From Chitinophaga pinensis (lineage in GTDB: Bacteria > Bacteroidota > Bacteroidia > UKL13-3), in NCBI GenBank assembly GCA_945861965.1, contig CAMAWM010000023.1, positions 1 to 34,549 on the forward strand: 34,549 bases of DNA, given 5' to 3'. Position 1 is the first letter of the stretch. Every line of letters begins with the position of its first letter. Shown one piece after another: positions 15,088 to 22,552 of this stretch. The position numbers and the translations under genes were made by a program. The notes beneath the pieces were generated by a model. It made no database searches, was not told the origin of the DNA, and saw only the letters and a program-made list of their open reading frames with translations.

Positions 15088-16422
15088 TTAAGCAATAATA
15101 TTCCATAATTTTTCCATGAATTCGGGCTGTGAAATTTTATCTTCATCGCCAGCAGAAATTATTTTTTCAAGCAACAGTTCGTTCTTTTTTCCTTGTTCCA
15201 TCGCATAGCTATATGGAAGGCAGCTGAAAGTTACCAATTCGTATTGAGACTTAAATTTATCAGGATAAAGTTCGCTAAGTGTATGCTCAATATTTTTTTT
15301 ATGAAGAAACTTTTTATCTCCAACCTTGTCTGACATTTCGTAATAATTTTGAATTGCCAAATCTGCAATTGCATCCGAATTTGGTTTTCGTAAGGTTTGA
15401 TAATTTTCAAAAATCAATTTCCAGTTTGGGTAATGTTTTTCAACGCATTCGTCAAAAACCATTACATCTTCAAACGAACAATTCATACCTTGTCCAAAAA
15501 ACGGAACTATGGCGTGTGCGGCATCACCAAGCAAAGCAATCTTATCGTCCTTTATCCAAGGAAAACACTTAACCGTTACAAGCGATGAAGTTGGATTTGT
15601 AAAAAAATCATCCATCAAAGTTGGCATCAATTCTACTGCGTCCGAAAATTCCGTATCGAAAAAGTTTTTGACTTCTGCTTTGCTTTGCAAAGCATTGAAA
15701 CTTTTTTCTCCGTCAAAAGGCATGAACAATGTACAGGTAAAATCGCCACTAGGATTTGGCAATGCAATCATCATAAAGGCACCTCGAGGCCAAATATGCA
15801 ACGCATTTTTTTCCATCAAAAACTTTCCTGTTTTATCTGCAGGAATGCAAAGCTCTTTGTAGCCTACATGCAAATATTGTTGCGAATAATTAAACCGATC
15901 GGTTATTTGCAGACGCCCACGCGTAGCGGCAAAAGCGCCATCTGTTCCTAAAATTCTGTCAGAATAAACATGTTTATGCGATCCATCTTCCATCTCAAAA
16001 ACAGAAATGCCTTCGTCTATATTTACATCTACACAGCGCGCATTAAAATGTAAAGCTATATTTTCAAATTCATCGGCCAATTCAAGCAGTTTAATATTTA
16101 ATCTACCTCGCGAAACCGAATTTATAGATTGACCATTTTTGCCATAAGGTTGAAAATTTAATTCGCCAGTCTTGCTATGCATCATTCGGCCTGGCATTTG
16201 AATGGCATCTTTCATTATTTCTTCATCCAAGCCAATATTTTTTAGGGCCAACAATCCTCTTATTGAAAGCGCAAGATTGATCGATTTTCCAGCTGATATT
16301 TTATTTTTTCGCATATCCGGCCTGCGTTCAAACAAATCAATTTTATAGCCACGTTTGGCCAAATATATTGCAAGCAAAGAACCCGAAAGACCGCCACCTA
16401 TAATGTTTATTTTTTCTTGCAT
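15088..16422 (-). CDS. kmo: Kynurenine 3-monooxygenase (FAD-dependent)
   Basis: About 444 residues from the ATG at 16422; an upstream in-frame start would add 27 hydrophobic residues with no family counterpart and would begin inside a terminator hairpin. The enzyme hydroxylates L-kynurenine to 3-hydroxykynurenine using NADPH and O2. The Rossmann FAD motif GGGLSG is at 9-14, the RRPDMRK block follows, and the second FAD motif LLGDAAHAIVPFFGQGMN is in the second half, with the NCSFEDVMVF block specific to this group. The C-terminal helices are not clearly membrane-anchoring. Other tryptophan-to-quinolinate genes are absent nearby. A TAnnTTTG element 18 bases upstream supports this start. Confidence 0.91.
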   Translation of the reverse strand: MQEKINIIGGGLSGSLLAIYLAKRGYKIDLFERRPDMRKNKISAGKSINLALSIRGLLALKNIGLDEEIMKDAIQMPGRMMHSKTGELNFQPYGKNGQSINSVSRGRLNIKLLELADEFENIALHFNARCVDVNIDEGISVFEMEDGSHKHVYSDRILGTDGAFAATRGRLQITDRFNYSQQYLHVGYKELCIPADKTGKFLMEKNALHIWPRGAFMMIALPNPSGDFTCTLFMPFDGEKSFNALQSKAEVKNFFDTEFSDAVELMPTLMDDFFTNPTSSLVTVKCFPWIKDDKIALLGDAAHAIVPFFGQGMNCSFEDVMVFDECVEKHYPNWKLIFENYQTLRKPNSDAIADLAIQNYYEMSDKVGDKKFLHKKNIEHTLSELYPDKFKSQYELVTFSCLPYSYAMEQGKKNELLLEKIISAGDEDKISQPEFMEKLWNIIA

Positions 16423-16440
16423 TCTAATTTTAATGGGGCT

Positions 16441-16448
16441 CAAATATA
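16441..16448 (-). promoter_or_regulatory. Putative -7 element for kmo
   Basis: On the minus strand this reads TATATTTG, matching TAnnTTTG, and lies 18 bases before the chosen kmo ATG at 16422. It would be inside the coding region if the longer start were used. Confidence 0.5.
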
Positions 16449-16478
16449 ATAAAACACGCATTGCAATTAGGAGTAAAA

Positions 16479-16516
16479 ACAAAAAGAACAATTGCATATG
16501 CAATTGTTCTTTTTGT
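16479..16516 (-). terminator. Perfect 38-base palindromic terminator
   Basis: Two 19-base arms are exact reverse complements centred on CAT/ATG at 16497/16498, with an A5 run in the left arm and a T5 run in the right arm. It sits just downstream (leftward) of the Spy-like gene, so it most likely ends the sigma operon before the kmo promoter. Confidence 0.8.
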
Positions 16517-16537
16517 ACAAACTATTCAAGCTATTAA

Positions 16538-16978
16538 TTAATCCAATTTTCCGCCTTTTCGTTGCATCAATTTGTTTAATAACTCGCGTTTAAAATCATT
16601 TTCGGCTTTGAACAATAACACTACTTTTTTTACAGGCAATACTTTTTTAAATTCGGCAGCGTACTTTTTTATCAGTTCGGCTTCAGACACCTTAAAATTT
16701 GTCATTTCGTTCAACATTTTGTCTGCGTCTGCATCTGACATTTTTGATAGCTCATCAAATTCTTCAGAAAGCTTTCCTTTAGTTGTACGTCTTAGTTTTT
16801 TTAATTCATCAGAGTATTTGTTGTAAACGGGCCAAAACACCTTTGCTTCTTCAGTTGTAAGGTCTAATCTTTGTGTAATGAAACCCACTTTTAACGCTTC
16901 CACTTTTTCTTGTGGTTGCCCATTTGTTTTGATGCCAAATGCAAATACAATGCACAGTATTAATAGTATTTTTTTCAT
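16538..16978 (-). CDS. Spy/CpxP-like periplasmic protein of an ECF operon
   Basis: A 146-residue secreted protein with a signal peptide (MKKILLILCIVFAFGIKTNG) and a helical, highly charged mature part. The segment FITQRLDLTTEEAKVFWPVYNKYSDELKKLRR is the Bacteroidota version of the LTxxQ-type helix of Spy/CpxP and of periplasmic metal-sensor proteins. It is the third gene after an ECF sigma factor and a membrane anti-sigma candidate, 13 bases from the latter. A periplasmic stress-sensing or chaperone role is inferred from position. Confidence 0.75.
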   Translation of the reverse strand: MKKILLILCIVFAFGIKTNGQPQEKVEALKVGFITQRLDLTTEEAKVFWPVYNKYSDELKKLRRTTKGKLSEEFDELSKMSDADADKMLNEMTNFKVSEAELIKKYAAEFKKVLPVKKVVLLFKAENDFKRELLNKLMQRKGGKLD

Positions 16979-16991
16979 AGTTAAATTTAAT

Positions 16992-17549
16992 TTATAGTTC
17001 TTCTAATAGTGTTTCCTCATCGCTGTTTTCTATAATGTATTGTTCAATTTCATCGCTTTCAATTGGCTTTTTTGTTTTAGTATTATTGAATGCAATTTCA
17101 TGAATAAATTCAGCACTCAAATCGCTGCTTTCAACATGACTAAATAATTCTTCATCACTCAATTTGTTCCATTCATTTTCGCTCAATATTTCAGTAGGTT
17201 TAGTTGATTTTACAAAAACAAAAAGCAAAGAAATAAAGACAAACAAAGCTGCAATTCCCATTATCATTTTGAATCGAAAATTAGCGTACAATGGAATGTT
17301 AATCGAATTCTGCCTATAAATAGTTTTTAATAAAATGGTGCTTTCAAGAGCAACACAATAATTTTCTGGCACTTCAAATCCACCTGTATTTCCTTCGATC
17401 AAAAATTCAGTTTCAGTTTCATTTATTTTTGAAAACATTTTTGACTCTAAGGTTTCAAAATACTTTTCAGGAACAGTAAAACTGCCTATGCTTTCAAGCG
17501 AGTTTAAAAAGAGTTCTTCGGTATTTAATTTTTCGTTTTTCAATTTCAA
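16992..17549 (-). CDS. Single-pass membrane anti-sigma factor candidate
   Basis: A 185-residue protein with an acidic, helical cytoplasmic N-terminus, one membrane span at about 95-114 (MIMGIAALFVFISLLFVFV) and an acidic C-terminal tail. The zinc anti-sigma H-C-C motif is absent. Two copies of a short motif are visible: FTVPEKYFETLES (24-36) and FEVPENYCVALES (58-70). The most plausible start is TTG at 17549; no in-frame ATG occurs until residue 38. It follows the sigma gene by 16 bases. The anti-sigma role comes from gene order and topology, not from a recognised domain. Confidence 0.65.
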   Translation of the reverse strand: MKLKNEKLNTEELFLNSLESIGSFTVPEKYFETLESKMFSKINETETEFLIEGNTGGFEVPENYCVALESTILLKTIYRQNSINIPLYANFRFKMIMGIAALFVFISLLFVFVKSTKPTEILSENEWNKLSDEELFSHVESSDLSAEFIHEIAFNNTKTKKPIESDEIEQYIIENSDEETLLEEL

Positions 17550-17565
17550 TCAATTCGGATTAGTT

Positions 17566-18132
17566 TTAAGTCTTTTGGTTTAAAGTAAGTCGCATAAATT
17601 TTTCAATTTTTTTTACTGCATGGTGATACGATGCTTTTAATGCGCCAACAGTAGTTCCCAAAACTGCCTCCATTTCTTCATATTTCATGTTTTCATAATA
17701 TTTCATATTAAATACCAATCGTTGTTTTTCTGGCAATAAAAGTATCGCCTCTTGTAGTTTTAACTCAATGTTATTTCCATTAAAATAATTTCCTGTATGT
17801 AGTTTTTCTACCAGTTCGTAAGCCAAATCATCAATCGAAATATTTAATTTAGCTTTCTTTTTATTTAAAAACTGAATCGATTCGTTGGTTGCAATTCTGT
17901 AAATCCAAGTATAAAGCTTGCTTTCCTCTCTGAAGTTTGACAGGTTTTCCCAGATTTTTACAAATGTATTTTGTACCACATCGTCAGCATCATCGTGATC
18001 AATTACAATTCTACGAATGTGCCAATAAGTTTGTTTTTGGTATTTTTTTAATATCGCAGAAAATGCTTTTTCGCGCAAATGAGTCAGCTTAAACTGACGT
18101 ATTAATTCAATATCATCTGACGCTAAATTCAA
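17566..18132 (-). CDS. ECF-family RNA polymerase sigma factor
   Basis: A 188-residue group 4 sigma-70 factor. Region 2 is clear: DHDDADDVVQNTFVKIWENL, then LYTWIYRIATNESIQFLNKKK. Region 4 is also clear: LPEKQRLVFNMKYYENMKYEEMEAVLGTTVGALKASYHHAVKKIEKFM with its HTH. No in-frame ATG precedes region 2, and a stop lies two codons upstream of the TTG at 18132, so TTG is the likely start. It heads a three-gene operon with an anti-sigma candidate and a Spy-like protein, so it probably responds to envelope stress or periplasmic metal. Confidence 0.9.
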   Translation of the reverse strand: MNLASDDIELIRQFKLTHLREKAFSAILKKYQKQTYWHIRRIVIDHDDADDVVQNTFVKIWENLSNFREESKLYTWIYRIATNESIQFLNKKKAKLNISIDDLAYELVEKLHTGNYFNGNNIELKLQEAILLLPEKQRLVFNMKYYENMKYEEMEAVLGTTVGALKASYHHAVKKIEKFMRLTLNQKT

Positions 18133-18197
18133 TATCTATGATTTTAAGTTTGCTTATGATTTGTTGCAAGGTAATAGGTTTAATTTTTAAATAAAAA

Positions 18198-18226
18198 AAC
18201 CCCAAATCCTTGTGAGATTTGGGGTA
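18198..18226 (-). terminator. Rho-independent terminator after radC
   Basis: A CCCCAAATC arm (18200-18208) and a GATTTGGGG arm (18216-18224) form a 9-bp stem with a 7-base loop. On the minus strand it is followed by a T-run (A7 on the plus strand at 18193-18199), so it acts leftward on the radC transcript. Confidence 0.85.
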
Positions 18227-18313
18227 AGCCTATGAAACAAATATGCACCTCTACCCTAAGTACACATTTTGATACAAATATATTTATTTTTCAATAACAA
18301 AATTATTTTTTAA

Positions 18314-19015
18314 TTAGATAATTCCCTCGTCTGCAAAGCTGTAATACAATTCGTTTTCGCCTAATATGATATGGTCTTGAAGTGTTATATCCATAAGCTT
18401 TGCAGCTTCTTTTGTCTGCTTAGTAAGTTTAATATCCGATTCGCTTGGTTTTATATTTCCAGATGGATGATTGTGACAAAGTATAAGTCCACTTGCCAAT
18501 TCATCAACCGCATGTTTAAATATTATTTTTAGGTCTGCAACCGTTCCAGAAATACCGCCTTCGCTTATTTTTTTTCTGCTAATTACTTTGTTGTTTTTTG
18601 CCAAAAGCAAAATCCAAAATTCTTCGTGTTTCAAATCACACATAAGCGAATGAAAATATTGTGCAACATGCTTTGAAGATTTAATAATAACAGTCTTCTT
18701 TGCATCTTCATCATTTCTTCGTCTGCCAATTTCCAATGCCGCAATAATTGAAATTGCTTTTGCCTCACCAATACCACGAATTTTTTTTAAATCGCTGACC
18801 GAAAATTTTGCTAAATCATTTAAGTTATTTGAGCAAGCAGCAAGAATTTTTTTGCCCAAATCAACAGCAGATTCTTCTTTGGTTCCAGTTGAAATTAAAA
18901 TGGCCAAAATTTCAGCATTGCTAAGTGAATGTTTGCCTTTAAGCAAAAGTTTTTCTCTTGGACGATCGTCCTCTGCCCAAAGTTTTATGCTGAGTTTGTC
19001 AATTGAAGACTCCAT
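18314..19015 (-). CDS. radC: RadC-family JAB1/MPN-domain protein
   Basis: A 233-residue RadC protein of normal length. The N-terminal helix-hairpin-helix part (DLKKIRGIGEAKAISIIAALEIG) resembles DNA-binding HhH motifs, and the C-terminal JAB1/MPN metalloprotease-like domain has the metal signature CHNHPSG followed by PSESD. The family's old link to DNA repair is doubtful and its true role is not settled. It starts with ATG, with a TAnnTTTG element upstream and a clean terminator downstream, so it is a single-gene unit. Confidence 0.92.
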   Translation of the reverse strand: MESSIDKLSIKLWAEDDRPREKLLLKGKHSLSNAEILAILISTGTKEESAVDLGKKILAACSNNLNDLAKFSVSDLKKIRGIGEAKAISIIAALEIGRRRNDEDAKKTVIIKSSKHVAQYFHSLMCDLKHEEFWILLLAKNNKVISRKKISEGGISGTVADLKIIFKHAVDELASGLILCHNHPSGNIKPSESDIKLTKQTKEAAKLMDITLQDHIILGENELYYSFADEGII

Positions 19016-19025
19016 TTTGTAAGAG

Positions 19026-19033
19026 CAAACTTA
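19026..19033 (-). promoter_or_regulatory. Putative -7 element for radC
   Basis: On the minus strand this reads TAAGTTTG, matching TAnnTTTG, and ends 10 bases before the radC ATG, predicting a very short 5' untranslated leader. Confidence 0.45.
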
Positions 19034-19051
19034 TTAATTTACAACAAACAA

Positions 19052-19085
19052 AAAAGGCTTTTCATCTTATAATGAAAAGCCTTTT
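19052..19085 (-). terminator. Rho-independent terminator after rpsT
   Basis: The stem AAAAGGCTTTTCAT pairs with ATGAAAAGCCTTTT around a 6-base loop (19066-19071). On the minus strand the arm ends in a T-run. It lies 19 bases beyond the rpsT stop. Confidence 0.85.
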
Positions 19086-19104
19086 AGAAAATCTTTGTTA
19101 CTAG

Positions 19105-19407
19105 TTATGCTTTTTTCTTTTTAGTGCTTTTAACAACCTTTTTTGGAGCTTCAGTACCAATTTTATTTATAGCCCTAGCTAATTTTGATTTCTGATTAGC
19201 CGCTTTGTTTTTATGAATAACTTTAGTTTTAGCAAGTTTGTCAAGCATGGATGAAACTTTTTTCAAAAGATCACCAGCCTCTACTTTGTCTTCGCTATTG
19301 CGTAAGGTTTTTATTACTGTACGAGTTGATTTGGCTTGATAACGGTTGCGCAAACGTTTGGTAGAATTGCTTCGGTTTCTCTTTTCTGCTGATTTATGAT
19401 TGGCCAT
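19105..19407 (-). CDS. rpsT: 30S ribosomal protein S20
   Basis: A 100-residue, very basic protein beginning MANHKSAEKRNRSNSTKRLRN, the bS20 signature; it binds 16S rRNA early in 30S assembly. The helix pattern (STRTVIKTLRN, KKVSSMLDKLAKTKVIHKNKAANQKSKL) is typical. The C-terminus is extended by a lysine-rich tail (KKVVKSTKKKKA), making it longer than the ~87 residues of E. coli S20. Single-gene unit with its own promoter element and terminator. Confidence 0.96.
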   Translation of the reverse strand: MANHKSAEKRNRSNSTKRLRNRYQAKSTRTVIKTLRNSEDKVEAGDLLKKVSSMLDKLAKTKVIHKNKAANQKSKLARAINKIGTEAPKKVVKSTKKKKA

Positions 19408-19435
19408 TTTTTATACTTTCTTGTTATTTGGGCTG

Positions 19436-19443
19436 CAAATATA
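19436..19443 (-). promoter_or_regulatory. Putative -7 element for rpsT
   Basis: On the minus strand this reads TATATTTG, matching TAnnTTTG, and lies 28 bases before the rpsT ATG. Confidence 0.5.
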
Positions 19444-19475
19444 TGCTTTATTGTTAAAAATAAAATCCTGATTTT

Positions 19476-19802
19476 CTATACCGAAAAGCTTTCGCCACAA
19501 CTGCAAGTTCGGCTTGCATTGGGGTTATTAAAAGCAAATCCTTTTCCATTCAATCCATCCGAAAAATCGAGCTGAGTGCCAAACAGGTAAAGTACGCTAC
19601 GCTTGTCAGTTACTACTTTTACATTGTTATCAATAAAAATTTCGTCACCAGCCTTTGCTTCGTTGTCAAAATCAAGTTTGTACGAAAGACCTGAACAACC
19701 ACCGCTTTCAACTCCAACGCGCAAAAAGTAGTTTTCGTTGTAATTTGAATCCTTCATAATTTCATGAATTCTTTTTTTTGCTTTTTCCGAAACTGTAATC
19801 AC
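19476..19802 (-). CDS. A-type iron-sulfur carrier (IscA/ErpA/SufA family)
   Basis: A 108-residue HesB/IscA-type protein that carries or delivers Fe-S clusters to apo-proteins. The three conserved cysteines are present: C36 in GGCSGLSY, and C100 and C102 in TCSCGESF. The FNNPNASRTCSCG ending is typical. The start is a GTG at 19802 (no ATG until codon 16). A -7 element lies 29 bases upstream. No other isc or suf gene is nearby, so ErpA-, IscA- and SufA-like roles cannot be separated. Confidence 0.92.
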   Translation of the reverse strand: MITVSEKAKKRIHEIMKDSNYNENYFLRVGVESGGCSGLSYKLDFDNEAKAGDEIFIDNNVKVVTDKRSVLYLFGTQLDFSDGLNGKGFAFNNPNASRTCSCGESFSV

Positions 19803-19831
19803 TTGATTTGAATAAATTAGAAAATCAACTG

Positions 19832-19839
19832 CAAAAATA
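19832..19839 (-). promoter_or_regulatory. Putative -7 element for the A-type Fe-S carrier
   Basis: On the minus strand this reads TATTTTTG, matching TAnnTTTG, and ends 29 bases before the GTG start at 19802. It lies in the short divergent region shared with the dehydrogenase gene. Confidence 0.4.
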
Positions 19840-19888
19840 TAATTTGTTTTTGATTAAGTGATAAGTTTATTTTGAAGTGATAAAAATT

Positions 19889-20740
19889 ATGCAAGAGATT
19901 AAAACGATAGCCATTGCAGGCGCAGGCACAATGGGCGCTGGAATTGCACAGGTTTCGGCACAGGCTGGATACAATACAATACTGTTTGATATCAATTTAG
20001 AAATGTTGCAAAAAGGCAAAAATTCTGTTGAAAACAGTCTGAATAGTTTGCTAAAGAAGGGAAAGTTGTCTCTTGAGAAGAAGGAAGAAATCCAAACAAA
20101 AATTAAGTTTACTTCAGAAATTAATGAATTAAAAGCAGATTTAATTATAGAAGCAATAGTTGAAAACTTAGCAATCAAACAAAAGTTTTTTAAAGAAGTA
20201 GCAGAGCTAAATAGCCCAGAAACTATATTGGCAAGTAACACCTCTTCAATTCCGCTTACTCAAATTGCAGAAAAAATTTCAAATCCCGAACGCGTGGTAG
20301 GAATACATTTTTTCAATCCCGCTCCAGTAATGAAATTGGTGGAAATAATCAGCGGTGAAAAAACCAATCCGGAAATTGTTGAGGTATGCAAAAAATTATT
20401 AGCAGGCATGGGCAAAACATGTGTGATGGCGGCCGATTCGCCAGGATTTATAGTGAACAGAGTAGCGCGGCTTTATTATGTAGAGTCGTTAAAAATTTTG
20501 GAAGAAAATGTCGCTACGTTTGAAGACATTGATTTATTGCTTGAAAGCAGTGGATTTAAAATGGGACCTTTTAGATTGATGGATTTGATAGGAGTGGACA
20601 CGAATTTTTCTGTAACCAATTCTATCTACAATTTGTTTAATCAAGCAAGTAAATTTCGTCCAAGCAAAATACAACAACAAAAAGTAGAAGCCGGTTTTCA
20701 TGGCAAAAAAACAGGCAAAGGATTTTATGAATACGAATAA
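19889..20740 (+). CDS. 3-hydroxybutyryl-CoA / 3-hydroxyacyl-CoA dehydrogenase
   Basis: A 283-residue NAD(P)-dependent dehydrogenase from the ATG at 19889 (a GTG at 19877 would add four residues). It interconverts 3-hydroxyacyl-CoA and 3-ketoacyl-CoA. The dinucleotide motif GAGTMG is at 11-16, followed by ASNTSSIPLT with the catalytic Ser, GIHFFNPAPVMKLVEII with the catalytic His, and DSPGFIVNRVARLYYVES with the conserved Asn. The length fits the single-domain Hbd/PaaH type rather than the fused FadB type. Its last codons overlap the start of the Rieske-like lipoprotein gene by 14 bases. Confidence 0.93.
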   Translation: MQEIKTIAIAGAGTMGAGIAQVSAQAGYNTILFDINLEMLQKGKNSVENSLNSLLKKGKLSLEKKEEIQTKIKFTSEINELKADLIIEAIVENLAIKQKFFKEVAELNSPETILASNTSSIPLTQIAEKISNPERVVGIHFFNPAPVMKLVEIISGEKTNPEIVEVCKKLLAGMGKTCVMAADSPGFIVNRVARLYYVESLKILEENVATFEDIDLLLESSGFKMGPFRLMDLIGVDTNFSVTNSIYNLFNQASKFRPSKIQQQKVEAGFHGKKTGKGFYEYE

Positions 20741-21200
20741 AATTTTAGTTGTTATTGCTATTGCAACAAGCATTGTTTGTGCTTGCGAAAAAGATAATAA
20801 TTCCATTCAGAACCAAGATTTTTTCCCGCCAATTGTAGTTGATTTTTATGTTAATCTTTCATTGCCCGATGCTGCTGCATTGCAGTTTAACGGTGGTTGG
20901 ATTTACCGAAACGGTGTTGGTTATAGAGGTATTATTATCTACCGTAATTTCGATAATTTTTTGGCTTTCGACAGAACTTGCCCTTATAAAACGGATAGCA
21001 GCTGTAGCTTTGTAAGCGTTGACAGTTCAAATATTTTTATGCGCTGTGGCCAATACAATCCGAATTTTAATCTCTGTTGTGCTAGCGAATTTTACTTGTT
21101 AGAAGGAAGCGTAAAAAAAGGTCCAGCTAATAGACCATTAAAACAATATTACGTTCGCGAATCGGGCGGACAAATACGCGTAACAAGTTTTCCTCAGTAA
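20727..21200 (+). CDS. Rieske-fold-like lipoprotein lacking the iron ligands
   Basis: A 157-residue lipoprotein from the ATG at 20727, which overlaps the dehydrogenase end by 14 bases; the signal ends VCAC with lipid-attachment Cys20. The layout LAFDRTCPY, then CCASEFYLLEGSVKKGPANRPLKQY, then RVTSF follows the Rieske domain pattern (CTH box, C-x-CHGS-F box, GPA..PL..Y, final strand). The ligands are replaced: Tyr87 for the first His, Cys118 for the second His and Asn115 for one Cys. Five non-lipid cysteines (85, 93, 107, 117, 118) remain. A normal 2Fe-2S cluster is not expected; function unknown. Confidence 0.7.
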   Translation: MNTNKILVVIAIATSIVCACEKDNNSIQNQDFFPPIVVDFYVNLSLPDAAALQFNGGWIYRNGVGYRGIIIYRNFDNFLAFDRTCPYKTDSSCSFVSVDSSNIFMRCGQYNPNFNLCCASEFYLLEGSVKKGPANRPLKQYYVRESGGQIRVTSFPQ

Positions 21201-21204
21201 AAAA

Positions 21205-21975
21205 TTAACTTGTCAATTCTACACAAACTGGACAATGATCAGAATGCATAGCTTGTTGCATAATTCCTGAGTTTTTTAAATTGTTTTTCAGCGATTCAGA
21301 CACCATGCAATAATCTATTCTCCATCCCTTGTTTCTGCTTCTTGACGCAGCTCTATAACTCCACCAACTGTATTCGTGCGGAGCTTTATTATAAGCGCGA
21401 AACGAGTCAACAAAACCACTTTCAACAAACTGCGAAAGCCACTTTCTTTCATCAGGCAAAAACCCGCTGCTGTTTTTATTTCCGACAGGATCGTGAATGT
21501 CGATGGCTTGATGACAAATGTTGTAATCGCCACAAATAATAAGATTAGGTCGCTTTGATTTTAATTCATTTATATAATCCTGAAAAAAACGAAGCCAAGT
21601 CATTTTATATGCTTGTCTTTCATCGCCACTACTTCCGCTTGGAATATATACGCTTATGATACTTTTGTTTCCAAAATCAGCACGAATTATTCTCCCTTCT
21701 TTATCGTAGTCGGGATTATTAAAACCATATTCCACATGGTCGGGTTCGTTTTTGCAAAACAAAGCAACACCGCTGTAACCCTTTTTTTCGGCACTAAACC
21801 AATAATTGTTTTTATAACCAGCCACATCAAAAACATAAGGTTCTTCAATTTGTTCTTTCATTGCTTTGGTTTCCTGCAAGCAATACACATCGGCTTTTTG
21901 CTCTTGCATAAAATTAACAAAACCCTTGCTTATGGCCGAACGAATTCCGTTTACGTTGTATGAAATTATTTTCAT
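21205..21975 (-). CDS. xth: Exodeoxyribonuclease III (AP endonuclease)
   Basis: A 256-residue exonuclease/endonuclease/phosphatase-fold enzyme that cuts at abasic sites and removes 3' blocks in base-excision repair. Motifs in order are SYNVNGIRSA, LQETK with the metal-binding Glu, SVYIPSGSSGDERQ, GDYNICH with catalytic Asp and Asn, and the terminal SDHCPV with the catalytic Asp-His. The RAASRSRNKGWRIDYCMV block is also characteristic. It starts with ATG and is divergent from the SET-domain gene. Confidence 0.95.
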   Translation of the reverse strand: MKIISYNVNGIRSAISKGFVNFMQEQKADVYCLQETKAMKEQIEEPYVFDVAGYKNNYWFSAEKKGYSGVALFCKNEPDHVEYGFNNPDYDKEGRIIRADFGNKSIISVYIPSGSSGDERQAYKMTWLRFFQDYINELKSKRPNLIICGDYNICHQAIDIHDPVGNKNSSGFLPDERKWLSQFVESGFVDSFRAYNKAPHEYSWWSYRAASRSRNKGWRIDYCMVSESLKNNLKNSGIMQQAMHSDHCPVCVELTS

Positions 21976-22038
21976 TTATATGATTTTTTTCAAAAAACAA
22001 TTTTACACATAAATTATAACAAGTAAATCAAATCTTTA

Positions 22039-22052
22039 TCGCAAATTTGCGA
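22039..22052. promoter_or_regulatory. Perfect 14-bp palindrome between exonuclease III and SET genes
   Basis: TCGCAAATTTGCGA is an exact inverted repeat in the 90-bp divergent region, ending 13 bases before the SET gene ATG. It could be an operator for a dimeric regulator; there is no T-run, so it is not a terminator. Confidence 0.35.
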
Positions 22053-22065
22053 CCCTTCACAACAT

Positions 22066-22545
22066 ATGCTATCAATTAAAAAAAGTAAAATTCCAGGCGC
22101 TGGAAAAGGTTTGTTTGCCGAAAAATTATTCAAGAGAGGTGATAAAGTAGTTGAATATTTGGGCGAAATAGTTAGCTGGGCTGAATGCCTTAAAAGAAAT
22201 TCGAAAATAAAAAATGGCATTGGCACCTATTATTTTTATATTAACGAACGCAAATGTATTGATGCCCAATACAGCGTAAATGAGTTTGCTCGTTATGCAA
22301 ACGATGCGGCTGGTTTTGTTCGAATTGAAGGTGTGCGAAACAACTCGTTTTATCAGGTTGATAAAGGAAAGGCGTATATTGTAGCCAGTCGAAATATTAA
22401 AATTGGGGACGAAATTTTTGTTGCTTATGGAAAAGAATATTGGGATGCGCTTCGCGAAAACGATTTGGATAAGAAAGTAAAAAGGAAGAAAAAAAATGTT
22501 TCAGAATCGCTTCACCCTGCTGCCAAAAGAATGGCGCAGCATTAA
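22066..22545 (+). CDS. SET-domain protein-lysine methyltransferase-like protein
   Basis: A 159-residue protein consisting almost wholly of a SET domain. The N-terminal KSKIPGAGKGLFAEKLFKRGDKVVEYLGEIVS is the classic SET opening, followed by GTYYFYINERKCIDAQ, the RYANDAAGFVR block (the NHS/R.N region, here RYAND), and the C-terminal IKIGDEIFVAYGKEYW strand with the active-site Tyr. There is no pre- or post-SET zinc region. It is followed by a basic tail (KKVKRKKKN). The substrate is unknown. It begins with ATG and ends convergent with the DUF3108 gene. Confidence 0.85.
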   Translation: MLSIKKSKIPGAGKGLFAEKLFKRGDKVVEYLGEIVSWAECLKRNSKIKNGIGTYYFYINERKCIDAQYSVNEFARYANDAAGFVRIEGVRNNSFYQVDKGKAYIVASRNIKIGDEIFVAYGKEYWDALRENDLDKKVKRKKKNVSESLHPAAKRMAQH

Positions 22546-22552
22546 TTTCTTG

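Noticed and set aside
15509-15862. 117-codon plus-strand frame within kmo
   Set aside because: The opposite strand is a clear FAD monooxygenase; this is a shadow frame.
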